Assembly: GCA_000721275.1 (NCBI GenBank)
Contig: JOFO01000005.1
Span: forward strand, 168,340 to 232,339
DNA: 64,000 bases
Reading direction: 5' to 3'
Origin: Microtetraspora glauca
GTDB lineage: Bacteria > Actinomycetota > Actinomycetes > Streptomycetales > Streptomycetaceae
The position numbers and the translations under genes were made by a program. This document shows positions 35,469-43,290 of this stretch, piece by piece. Position 1 is the first letter of the stretch; every line of letters starts with the position of its first letter. The notes under the pieces are model-generated. The model saw only the letters and a list, made by a program, of their open reading frames with translations, had not been told where the DNA came from and searched no databases.

Positions 35469-36080
35469 CTCCCCAGACTGACAGGGGGGTCTGACATCGC
35501 CCCGCGCGGCGGCTTCTGGTGGCCGTGCCCCAGGCGCGGCTCCGCGGATGGTCACCACGGACGGCCCGGCAGGCGGCACCAGCTCCCTGGAGGAGACCTC
35601 GACAAGGTGCGCGGGAGCATCGCCACCCTGCAAGGCGGATACGTACTCGATGACCTGAGCAGGGGAGAGCCCCGGCACTTGCCGGCGCAGGGTGTGCATG
35701 GCGAAGATCCGCCCACGAGCGTCTGCCGCCGCCCGGACCTCGTCGTGCAGATCGTCCACCGCGGTCCGCGCGACCTGCCCCCGAATACGGCCTCGATAGT
35801 CCGCCTCCCACGCGCCCGACATCGCGTCGACGACACCGATCCGGTGCAGGCTTCCGTCGACGCGGTCGACCAGGTACGGCCCGTTCCCGGCCAGCGCGGC
35901 GCTCGGGTCCCGGGTGCGCAGGTACTCCTCGGACGTCCAGGAAACGATCCACACCAGTTCATGCCGCTTCACATGCGACACCGCCATGCGGATCGGGACC
36001 ATCCCCAGGGACAGCTCCCGCTGGTAGACGCGTTCCAGCTCTTCTTCGACGAGGTGAACCGCGGCATCCCGTTCGATCAC
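35469..36080 (-). CDS. YrhB/Imm35 domain protein without its own stop codon
   Basis: From GTG 36080 the frame encodes VIERDAAVHLVEEELERVYQ, then HELVWIVSWTSEEYLRTRDP and NGPYLVDRVDG. This is the YrhB (immunity protein 35) fold, seen as polymorphic-toxin immunity proteins and as orphans in Streptomyces. A second helical half (VARTAVDDLHDEVRAAADAR, then IEYVSALQGGDAPAHLVEV) follows. No stop codon separates it from the NUDIX gene, so the full frame would give a 414-residue fusion. No toxin gene is beside it. Confidence 0.7.
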
Positions 36081-36151
36081 TCCGGCAGCATCTCGTACGG
36101 CCCGGACAGCCACCACCGAGTTTCCCCGAGCCGGGGGAGCCGTCACCCGAG

Positions 36152-36562
36152 CTACAAGTACACCCGCCACCACCGGTCGCCCTCAGCGCGCGCCACCTCG
36201 GCGTCGTACTGACCCGCATCGAAGTGGAGCTCCGGCGGAGGGTGCGGCACCGCGGTGTGCGCAGGCCACGGAACCTCCCAGTCCGACCACTGCACGATCT
36301 CCCCGAACCTCTGCACCACCACCGTCAGGAAGCCGCAGCAGCCACCCGTGCAGTCCGGTTCTCCCAGCTCCAGGCGGCGCGCCTCGCCGGTCGCCCGGAG
36401 AGGGCTGGGCCGACCGGCCGGCAGCGCCTCCGCCGCGTACGGCCCGCGGCCACCGTGACCGACCGCCTCCTCGACCACGTCCTCTCCGTTGACCCAGAAC
36501 CGCACCTGGGCGGAGAACCGCGGCCCCGGCGGCAACACACTGATCTCCAGACGATCGAACAT
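36152..36562 (-). CDS. Conserved hypothetical protein, 136 residues
   Basis: The protein begins MFDRLEISVLPPGPRFSAQV and has a beta-rich N-terminus. Its Cys cluster DCTGGCCGFLTVVV could bind a metal or form a disulfide, and the C-terminus is acidic and aromatic. A TAGGCT -10-like box 8 nt before the ATG suggests a leaderless transcript. I recall similar proteins in Streptomyces without assigned function. Confidence 0.78.
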   Translation of the reverse strand: MFDRLEISVLPPGPRFSAQVRFWVNGEDVVEEAVGHGGRGPYAAEALPAGRPSPLRATGEARRLELGEPDCTGGCCGFLTVVVQRFGEIVQWSDWEVPWPAHTAVPHPPPELHFDAGQYDAEVARAEGDRWWRVYL

Positions 36563-36566
36563 CCCG

Positions 36567-36885
36567 CCAGCCTACGGGAGTGTGCCGTCGTCGCCTCCGC
36601 GAGCGGGAAGACGGCGTCGACGTGGGCGCGGAGGGCGCCCGAGGCGACCGGCTCGGCGACGGCGTTCATGCCGGAGTGGTCCGCTGCCACGAGCAGGGTC
36701 TCGACGCGCCCCCCGCGCGGCGGCCTTCGCGGCCTCGTCCGGATCCGTCCCCGGCAGGAGCGACACGAGCACGCCGCCCGGCCGCAGGACGTCGAGGAAA
36801 GGAGCCGGGTGTCGACGGACAGGGGGTCGAGCACCATGCCGACGTCCTGGACGACGTCGCGGAAGTCGGTCGTAAGCCGCTTCAC
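36567..36885 (-). pseudogene. Zinc-type alcohol dehydrogenase/quinone reductase remnant
   Basis: Three frames together give the C-terminal half of an NADP-dependent MDR oxidoreductase. One frame has TDFRDVVQDVGMVLDPLSVD, the second MLVSLLPGTDPDEAAKAAARG, and the third RVETLLVAADHSGMNAVAEP then LRAHVDAVFPLAEATTAHS. Two frameshifts (near 36770-36800 and 36710-36730) and the missing N-terminal half show it is dead. It lies just upstream of the ArsR-MFS pair, divergently, and was probably once regulated with it. Confidence 0.85.
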
Positions 36886-36911
36886 ATGGAGATCCCCCCG
36901 CAGCGAAGTCC

Positions 36912-36975
36912 TTCGCGGAGAGTTCTTCGCAAAGACTTCTTCGCGAAGAACTCTTTGCGAAGAAGTCTCCGCGAA
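36912..36975. promoter_or_regulatory. 64-bp nested palindrome before arsR-MFS
   Basis: Arms 36912-36935 and 36952-36975 are 24-bp inverted repeats with a single mismatch. The 16-bp centre is itself a dyad (TTCTTCGCGAAGAA). The motif CTTCGC/GCGAAG recurs about six times. It ends 14 bp before the arsR start, overlapping the likely promoter, and faces the oxidoreductase remnant on the other side. Such an array fits cooperative binding by the ArsR-type protein; this is inferred. Confidence 0.8.
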
Positions 36976-36989
36976 CTACCTTGTCTCGT

Positions 36990-37661
36990 ATGGCAGATGA
37001 AGCAGAAGCACCCCACGGCGACGCGCCGACCGCCCTCGTCCGGAGCGTGCCCGCCGCCCCAGACGCTGTCGTCCTGGACGCGAAGGGGCTGCGCGCCCTG
37101 GCTCACCCCGTACGCGTGCAGTTGGTCGGTGAGCTGCGCAAGTACGGGCCCTCGACGGCGACGCGCCTGGCGGAGCGGCTGGGGGTGAACTCCGGTACGG
37201 CCAGTTACCATCTGCGGCAGCTCGGCGCGGCCGGGTTCGTCGAGGAGGACGCCGAGCGCGGCAACGCGCGGGAGCGCTGGTGGCGTTCGGTGCACCGGAC
37301 GACGTGGTTCGACGACCCGGAACTCGCGGACCGCGAGCCCGAGGCCGCGCTGGCGTACCAGCAGTCCGTCGCCGCGATCTATGCCCTGCGCACCCAGCAG
37401 GCCCTGAACAGCCTCCGGACCATGCCGCGCGCGTGGCGTGGCACCCTCGACCTCAGCGACTGGGCCCTGCGGCTCACGCCCGAGGAAACCGTCCGGCTGT
37501 ACCGGGAGGTGGCGGAGGTCATCGGACGCTACCGGCGAGACGTACCGGAGTCGGCGGCCGACGCCCCCGAAGGCGCCGAACGAGTCGCCGTGATCACTCA
37601 GTTCCTGCCCGAACTGGACGTTCCCGCCCCGCAGGAGCCGCGAGGAGGCCCGACGCCATGA
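36990..37661 (+). CDS. ArsR-type winged-helix regulator
   Basis: The product has 223 residues. The winged helix is LRALAHPVRVQLVGELRKYG, then LAERLGVNSGTASYHLRQLG at about 35-95; the remaining half is a helical domain of unknown ligand. The start has no ribosome site, but TACCTT lies 7 nt before the ATG, so translation is probably leaderless. The stop overlaps the MFS gene start by 4 bp, and the 64-bp palindrome upstream is the likely operator. Confidence 0.9.
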   Translation: MADEAEAPHGDAPTALVRSVPAAPDAVVLDAKGLRALAHPVRVQLVGELRKYGPSTATRLAERLGVNSGTASYHLRQLGAAGFVEEDAERGNARERWWRSVHRTTWFDDPELADREPEAALAYQQSVAAIYALRTQQALNSLRTMPRAWRGTLDLSDWALRLTPEETVRLYREVAEVIGRYRRDVPESAADAPEGAERVAVITQFLPELDVPAPQEPRGGPTP

Positions 37662-38974
37662 CCGACGACACGCCGGAGAGGGAGGGAAGCTCCGAGGGTG
37701 ACACGTCGGGCCCGCGCTCCTTACGCCCGCTGGCCGGAGTGCTCGCCGCCATGGCGGTCTCGCTGACCGGCACCCGGATATCCGTCGTCGCCCTGCCGTG
37801 GTTCGTCCTTGTCACGACCGGCAGCGCCACCCGCACCGGCCTGGTCGCCTTCTGCGAGATGGCCCCGTACGTGATCGTGAAGGCGTTCACCGGGCCGCTG
37901 GTCGACCGCGTCGGTCCACGGGCCGTCTCCTGGACCACGGATCTCGCCAGCGCGACCGCCGCCGCGGCGGTACCTCTGCTCCATGCTCTGGACCTGCTGA
38001 CCTTTCCCCTTCTTCTGGTCCTGGTCGCGCTCATCGGCGCGGCGCGCGGGCCGGGGGACCTGGCCAAGGAGGTCATGGTCCCGGAGGCGGCCGAGCGCGG
38101 CAGGGTTCCGCTGGAGCGGGCCACCGGGCTCTCCGGAGTGGTCGAGCGCCTTGCTTCGACTGTCGGCCTGGCGGTCGGCGGGCTCCTGGTCACGCTGCTC
38201 GGGCCCGTGACCGGTCTCGCCGTCAACGCGGCCTGCTTCGCCGCCGGGTCGGTGCTCATCGCGTACGCGCTGCCGCGTGACGCCGGGCGTGCGGCGGACG
38301 GAGCAGGCTCCCCCACCGTCGAGCCGGAAGGCTACTGGCAACGGTTCGGCGAGGGCCTGGCCTTCCTGCGCGGCGACCGGCTGCTGCTCACGGTCGTCGT
38401 CATGTGCGGCCTCACCAATCTGCTGGACGCCGCGCTGGCTTCGGTCCTCGTTCCCGTCTGGGCCAAGGAGTCCGGTCACGGGCCCGCCGCGATCGGTCTG
38501 GCGGGCAGCGTCATGGGGGCCACGGCGGTGGGCGGGAGCCTCATCGCCGCGCTGGTCGCGCACCGGCTGCGGCGGCGGATGGTCGTGCTCGGCGGATTCC
38601 TGCTCGTGGGGGCGCCCCGCTTCCTGATCCTCGCCGCCGACGCCCCGCTGGGCGCCGTCCTGGCCGTCTTCGCGGTCGGCGGATTCGGCGCCGGCTTCGT
38701 CAACCCCGTCCTCGGAGCCGTCCTCGTCGAGCGCGTGCCGCGCAGGATGCTCGGCCGGGTCAACGCACTCGGCGACGCGCTGTCCTGGGCGGGCATCCCG
38801 CTCGGAGGTCTCCTCGCCGGCGCGGCGGTCGCCTCCGCCGGACTCCTCCCGGTCCTGCTGGCCTGCGGAGCCGCGTACTTCCTCACCACGAACCTGGCCG
38901 GACTGCGCCCGGAATGGCGCGAGATGGACCGGACACGCGGCCGAGGCGCCGCACAGTCACACGCGGCGACCTGA
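37658..38974 (+). CDS. MFS transporter
   Basis: This 438-residue membrane protein has about 12 predicted helices. The loop after helix 2 is GPLVDRVGPRAVSW, a variant of the MFS motif A. The central cytoplasmic loop includes YWQRFGEGLAFLRGD. It fits the MFS_3/enterobactin-exporter-like group of drug and metabolite efflux pumps. ATGA overlap with arsR makes them one operon, so the regulator probably senses the pump substrate. A hairpin at 39018-39045 ends the operon. Confidence 0.9.
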   Translation: MTDDTPEREGSSEGDTSGPRSLRPLAGVLAAMAVSLTGTRISVVALPWFVLVTTGSATRTGLVAFCEMAPYVIVKAFTGPLVDRVGPRAVSWTTDLASATAAAAVPLLHALDLLTFPLLLVLVALIGAARGPGDLAKEVMVPEAAERGRVPLERATGLSGVVERLASTVGLAVGGLLVTLLGPVTGLAVNAACFAAGSVLIAYALPRDAGRAADGAGSPTVEPEGYWQRFGEGLAFLRGDRLLLTVVVMCGLTNLLDAALASVLVPVWAKESGHGPAAIGLAGSVMGATAVGGSLIAALVAHRLRRRMVVLGGFLLVGAPRFLILAADAPLGAVLAVFAVGGFGAGFVNPVLGAVLVERVPRRMLGRVNALGDALSWAGIPLGGLLAGAAVASAGLLPVLLACGAAYFLTTNLAGLRPEWREMDRTRGRGAAQSHAAT

Positions 38975-39017
38975 GGGCAGGGCGTCCGGTTGGACAGGTT
39001 GTGACGGGAAGGCGCGA

Positions 39018-39045
39018 GGGCCCGGGGCGGTGGTGCCCCGGGCCC
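39018..39045. terminator. Hairpin terminator between MFS and subtilisin genes
   Basis: A perfect 11-bp stem (arm GGGCCCGGGGC) with a 6-nt GGTGGT loop lies 43 bp past the MFS stop and 24 bp past the convergent protease stop. It can serve both. Confidence 0.85.
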
Positions 39046-39069
39046 ACGTGGGTGGTGTGCGGCAGCTGG

Positions 39070-40269
39070 CTACAGGCCGCCGGTGTAGAGCAGCTTGTTG
39101 GGGGAGCCGGGGCTGACGTTCGTCAGCAGGTCCTTCGACGACTGCTCGTCGAGCCACGCGGCGACCTCGGCCGGCGTCGCCGTCGGGTGCGCGGCCTTGT
39201 ACAGCGCGGCGACACCGGCGACGTGCGGCGCCGCCATCGACGTACCGTTCAGCGCGACCGAACCGCCGCCCATCCGCGCCGACACGATGTCCTGGCCGGG
39301 CGCGTAGATCTCCACGCAGCGGCCGTAGTTGGAGAAGGACGTCTCCTCGTCCCACGCGTTCGACGCGGCGACCGTCACGGTGCCCTCCGCCGAGGCGGGC
39401 GAGACCGTGCAGGCGTCCTTCGCGCTGTTGCCGGCCGCGATGACGGGCAGCACGCCCGCCGCGCTGAGCGCCGTCGCCGCGTTGTTCAGGGCCGTGGACC
39501 GGTCGCCGCCCAGGGAGCCGTTCAGGACGGCGGGCTGCTTGGCGTTCCGCGCGACCCAGTCGAACCCGGCGATCATCCCCGAGTACGAGCCGCGCCCGTC
39601 GCAGCCGAGCACGCGGACGCTCACCAGGTTGGCCTTCCGGGCGACGCCGTACGTGCTGCCGCCGACGGTGCCGGCCACGTGCGTGCCGTGCCCGTTGCAG
39701 TCCTGCCCGGCGCGCCCGTCGCCCATGGCGTCGAAGCCGAACGTGGCCCGGCCGCCGAACTCGTCGTGGGCGTAGTCGATGCCGGTGTCGAGGATGTACC
39801 CGGTGACGCCGGCGCCGCTGCCCTCGGTGGTGAAGTCGTTGTCGAGCGGCAGGTTCCACTGGTCGATGCGGTCCAGGCCCCAGGAGTTGGCCGGGCTGCG
39901 GTCGTCGGCCGGGACGGCGGGTTGCGGCGGCGCGAGCGTCACCGCGTCCTGCTCGACGGAGGTCACGCCGGGCGTCTTGCGGACGATGTCCAGCTGCGCG
40001 GTCGTGAGGGGTACGGCGAACCCGTTGAGGGCCTTCTCGTAGACGAACGTCGGCTTCAGCTTCAGGCGCTCGGCGGCCTTGGCGGCGTCGACGGTCCGGT
40101 CCAGCGTCACGATGTACTTGCCGGGCACCGCGTTGGCGGCGGTGACGAGCGGCGCGAGACCGGGCTCCGGGACGGCCGCGGCGGAGCCGTACGCCGTCGC
40201 GCTCGGAGCGGAGAGGGCCAGCGCGGACAGGGCGGCACTCGCGAGAGCGAGTCTGGTACGTGTGTTCAC
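39070..40269 (-). CDS. Secreted subtilisin-like serine protease (S8)
   Basis: The 399-residue preproenzyme has a signal peptide to about residue 27 and an inhibitor I9 propeptide at about 50-112. The catalytic domain shows Asp161 (ILDTGIDYAH), His194 (CNGHGTHVAG), oxyanion Asn in VIAAGNSA, and Ser344 (LNGTSMAAPHVAG). It resembles the proteinase-K-like extracellular proteases of Streptomyces, with four cysteines in the mature part. It stands alone. Confidence 0.95.
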   Translation of the reverse strand: MNTRTRLALASAALSALALSAPSATAYGSAAAVPEPGLAPLVTAANAVPGKYIVTLDRTVDAAKAAERLKLKPTFVYEKALNGFAVPLTTAQLDIVRKTPGVTSVEQDAVTLAPPQPAVPADDRSPANSWGLDRIDQWNLPLDNDFTTEGSGAGVTGYILDTGIDYAHDEFGGRATFGFDAMGDGRAGQDCNGHGTHVAGTVGGSTYGVARKANLVSVRVLGCDGRGSYSGMIAGFDWVARNAKQPAVLNGSLGGDRSTALNNAATALSAAGVLPVIAAGNSAKDACTVSPASAEGTVTVAASNAWDEETSFSNYGRCVEIYAPGQDIVSARMGGGSVALNGTSMAAPHVAGVAALYKAAHPTATPAEVAAWLDEQSSKDLLTNVSPGSPNKLLYTGGL

Positions 40270-40431
40270 GGAGGTGAGGGCATCATGCAGAAACGATCAC
40301 CTTCTAGGACATCCGCTGACTATTCGGGTGGATGAACGAAACATCACCGCAATGCCGCTATGGCTGCGGTGGTGGGGGCCGCCGTCCCGTCGGCCGTTCC
40401 GCCGGTCGGGCGCGCGTGAGAAGATCCCCGC

Positions 40432-40719
40432 ATGAGTGGCGACCTGGAAGTGAGTGCCCTGGCGATCAACGTCACGATCCCCGAGGAACTGCGCTGGACG
40501 GACACCCGGCGAGGTGAGGCGTTCACCCTCACCACCCTCAACGTCCGGCTGCTGCCGGACGGACACCTCGCCGTGAAGGCGTACGGCCGGCCCGTGGCCG
40601 GAGGCCGGGGCGCGTACGTCTCGTTCCCCGTCCCCGACAAGCCCGAGCTGGCGACCCTCGTCTCCGAGGCGGCGGGCCGCGCCGGCACCCTCTGGGCCGC
40701 CCACCGCGGCCTCGGCTGA
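40432..40719 (+). CDS. Conserved hypothetical protein, 95 residues
   Basis: This soluble alpha/beta protein contains LRWTDTRRGEAFTLTTLNVR and LPDGHLAVKAYGRPVAGGRG, with no motif I recognise. AAGATC sits close before the ATG and there is no ribosome site, so a leaderless start is likely. Its coding GC bias is normal for the window. It converges on a TetR gene across 99 bp that holds short CCCGCGCACC direct repeats. Confidence 0.75.
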   Translation: MSGDLEVSALAINVTIPEELRWTDTRRGEAFTLTTLNVRLLPDGHLAVKAYGRPVAGGRGAYVSFPVPDKPELATLVSEAAGRAGTLWAAHRGLG

Positions 40720-40818
40720 CCGGACCGGCATCCCGCCCGCGCACCCCATCCGCCCGCGCACCCCCATCCACCCGCGCGCCACCGCGCCCCGCACCCGCCC
40801 GCGAGCCCCCGCACCCGA

Positions 40819-41379
40819 TCACGGGCGTAGGGCCGCGGCGACCAGCCCCTCCAGCGCCTCGCGCGGTACGTCGCCGCCGCTCACGAGCCGGTCGAACACC
40901 AGGCCGTCGACGCAGGTCAGCAGCGTGTGCGTACGGTTGTCCAGATCCGGGACGCCCCGGCCGGCGAGGAACAGGCGGACGGCCTCGCGGCCCGCGTTCT
41001 CGCGCGGGACCAGCAGCTCGCGCAGCTCCGGGTCGCGCACGCTCTCGACGGCGCAGGCGTACCGCGCCAGCGAGCGGCGGCGCCCCTCCCCGGTGAGGCG
41101 GCGGCGCGCGAGCAGCGCCAGACCGTCCACCACCTCCCCGACGGTACGGAGCACCGGCAATTCCTCCGCCACGGCGCCGAGTTCCGCCTGGTCGCGCTCG
41201 ACGAGCCGGGTGACGAGGCCGGTGAGCAGCGCGGCCCGGGTGCGGTAGTACGCCGACGTGGTGCCGGCCGGCAGCGCGGCGCGCCGGTCGACGGCCCGGT
41301 GGGTCAGGCCGCGGATGCCTTCGTCGGCGAGGACGTCGAGAGCCGCGTCCGCGAGGAGAGTGCGTCGGTCGGAAGCCAT
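40819..41379 (-). CDS. TetR-family regulator of FAD monooxygenase
   Basis: The product has 186 residues. The helix-turn-helix lies at about 20-50 (IRGLTHRAVDRRAALPAGTT, then SAYYRTRAALL). The C-terminal domain is of the TetR_C type seen in regulators of FAD monooxygenases. It is divergent from the monooxygenase, and the 73-bp gap carries two matching 16-bp operators, so it almost certainly controls both genes. Confidence 0.92.
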   Translation of the reverse strand: MASDRRTLLADAALDVLADEGIRGLTHRAVDRRAALPAGTTSAYYRTRAALLTGLVTRLVERDQAELGAVAEELPVLRTVGEVVDGLALLARRRLTGEGRRRSLARYACAVESVRDPELRELLVPRENAGREAVRLFLAGRGVPDLDNRTHTLLTCVDGLVFDRLVSGGDVPREALEGLVAAALRP

Positions 41380-41387
41380 ACCCCTCT

Positions 41388-41437
41388 TTCTACACCTGTA
41401 GAGGTTCGGTTAGCCTCGTTCTTCTACAGATGTAGAA
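41388..41437. promoter_or_regulatory. Twin TetR operators and promoter
   Basis: Site 1 (41388-41403, TTCTACACCTGTAGAG) and site 2 (41422-41437, TTCTACAGATGTAGAA) are the same 7-2-7 palindrome; site 2 is perfect and site 1 has one mismatch. Between them lies TAGCCT (41411-41416), a good -10 for the monooxygenase direction. Binding at both sites would block the promoters of both divergent genes. Confidence 0.9.
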
Positions 41438-41452
41438 AGGCGAGGGTTCGGC

Positions 41453-42649
41453 ATGGGCAACACAGCAGTGGTCGTCGGCGGCGGCATCGGCGGACTGGCC
41501 GCCGCCATCGGACTGCGCCGCGTCGGCTGGGAGGTGACCGTCGTCGAGCGCGCACCCGTGCTCGACGACGCCGGCGCGGGCATCTCGCTGGCCGCCAACG
41601 GCCTGCGCGCCCTGGACGCCCTGGGCGTCGGCACGGCGATACGCGAGGCGTCGCGGGGCCAGTACAGCGGCGGCACCCGCACCCCGAGCGGCCGGTGGCT
41701 GACCCACATGGACGGCGCGGCGCTGGAGCGGGCGGTCGGCACCCCGATCATGGGCATCCCCCGCTCCACCCTGCACCGGCTGCTGCGCGACGCCCTGCCC
41801 GCCGACGCGCTCCTGATCGGCGCGGAGGTGGAGTCGGTCACGGGCTGGGAGGAACCCGGCCCCGACACGCGTAACCCCACCACCGCACCCGGACCCCTGC
41901 GCGTCCGGTGCGCCGGCGGCCGGGTCCTCGACGCCGACCTCGTCGTCGCCGCCGACGGCATCGGCAGCACACTCCGCCGCCTCCTCTTCCCCGCCCACCC
42001 CGGCCCGGTCTACAGCGGCTCGACCGTGCTCCGCGCCCTCACCGAGAAGCCGGTCGACCCGCGCACCGACTTCGAGCTGACCTGGGGCCGCGGTGCCGAG
42101 TTCGGGCACATCGCGTTCACCGACGGACGGGCCGAGTGGCACGCCGTCCTGAACCTCCCCGCCGGCGTACGGTTCCCCGACCCGCTGGCCGAACTGCGCC
42201 GGCGCTTCCACGGCTGGCACGACCCGATCCCCGCGCTGCTCGACGCGACCCGTCCCGAAGCCGTCCTCCACCACGACGTCAACGAACTCCTCACCCCCCT
42301 CCCGTCGTACGCCGTCGGCCGCGTCGCCCTGCTCGGCGACGCCGCCCACGCGATGACCCCGCACCTCGGGCAGGGCGCCTGCCAGGCGCTGGAGGACGCG
42401 GTCGCCCTGGCCGCCGCCCTCGCCGCCGCGCCCACCGTCGAGTCGGCGCTGGCCCGCTACGACGCCGAACGCCGCCCGCGCAGCCAGGCGGTCGCGCGCG
42501 CCGCCCGGCAGGCCGGCCGGATGGGCCAGCAACTCGCCCACCCCGTGGCCGTCGCCCTCCGCAACACGGCGATGCGGCTCACACCGTCCCGCACCGCGAC
42601 CCGCATGATCCTCCGCCACCACACCTGGGTCCCGCCCCGACTCGCCTGA
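41453..42649 (+). CDS. FAD-dependent monooxygenase (PHBH/UbiH-like)
   Basis: The 398-residue flavoprotein has the N-terminal GxGxxG motif AVVVGGGIGGLAAAIGLRR and the DG motif VVAADGIGSTLRRLLF. The second FAD motif is LLGDAAHAMTPHLGQGACQA, near 300. These enzymes hydroxylate aromatic or similar substrates with NAD(P)H and oxygen. It is induced through the divergent TetR protein, which suggests a xenobiotic or antibiotic substrate. Confidence 0.93.
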   Translation: MGNTAVVVGGGIGGLAAAIGLRRVGWEVTVVERAPVLDDAGAGISLAANGLRALDALGVGTAIREASRGQYSGGTRTPSGRWLTHMDGAALERAVGTPIMGIPRSTLHRLLRDALPADALLIGAEVESVTGWEEPGPDTRNPTTAPGPLRVRCAGGRVLDADLVVAADGIGSTLRRLLFPAHPGPVYSGSTVLRALTEKPVDPRTDFELTWGRGAEFGHIAFTDGRAEWHAVLNLPAGVRFPDPLAELRRRFHGWHDPIPALLDATRPEAVLHHDVNELLTPLPSYAVGRVALLGDAAHAMTPHLGQGACQALEDAVALAAALAAAPTVESALARYDAERRPRSQAVARAARQAGRMGQQLAHPVAVALRNTAMRLTPSRTATRMILRHHTWVPPRLA

Positions 42650-42954
42650 AGCGCGGCGCCCGGCTCCGGCGGCGTACGACCGGGTCCGGATCCGGACGCC
42701 AGGAATGCGACGGCTCCGGACCGGATGACGCGCGGTATACGACCCGGCCCCGGATCCGGACGGGCGCGCGCAATGCGCCCCGCTCCGGATCCGACGGGAG
42801 TCGTACGCGAGGCCCCGCCGTACGACCAGGGGCCGACCCGCAGAGGTGGCCCCAGCTCCGACGACACCGCCCGCCCGCCGGAACCATCGTGGCCGCATGA
42901 CCCCGACGACGACCACAACCGCCCCTCCCACCCAGCCCCAGGCGTCCACCGCAC

Positions 42955-43080
42955 CTCAGCAACGGCACCGTCAAGACCCACATCGGCCGCCTGCTCAGCA
43001 AACTCGGCGCACGCGACCGCGCCCAACTGGTCATCCACGCCTACGAATCGGGTCTCGTCGGCACCACGGACGCCCCGTGA
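42955..43080 (+). pseudogene. LuxR/NarL-type HTH remnant
   Basis: The frame LSNGTVKTHIGRLLSKLGAR, then DRAQLVIHAYESGLVGTT up to the TGA at 43078-43080, is the end of a NarL/FixJ response-regulator DNA-binding domain. Upstream of 42955 the frame is Pro/Arg-rich with no homology, so receiver domain, start and promoter are gone. The 640-bp gap (42650-43290) otherwise holds short repeats around TCCGGATCCGGAC (about 42687-42820) and no other gene I can support. Confidence 0.7.
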
Positions 43081-43290
43081 GCGGCAGGGCAGGGCCGGCC
43101 ACGTGACCGGACAGCCCCCGCGTGGTCACCCGATCAGCCGCACAGCGCCGACGGGCGGTGCCTTCTGCCGGGGGGTTCGACACCGCCGGGTGGCGCAGGG
43201 CGGCTCGCCCGGACCGGCGGTGGGCGGGCGGTACGCCGAAGCTGGACGGGTCGGCGCGTTCGGTCGCCGGTCCGTCCAGGAGGTCCCCGC

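Noticed and set aside
36912..36975. CRISPR repeats or rho-independent terminator
   Set aside because: There are no spacers of even length, and the element lies just upstream of a start codon rather than after a gene; an operator fits better.
40720..40818. Short CCCGCGCACC repeats as a CRISPR-like array
   Set aside because: Units are about 10-18 bp and irregular, with no spacers; they look like simple slippage between convergent genes.
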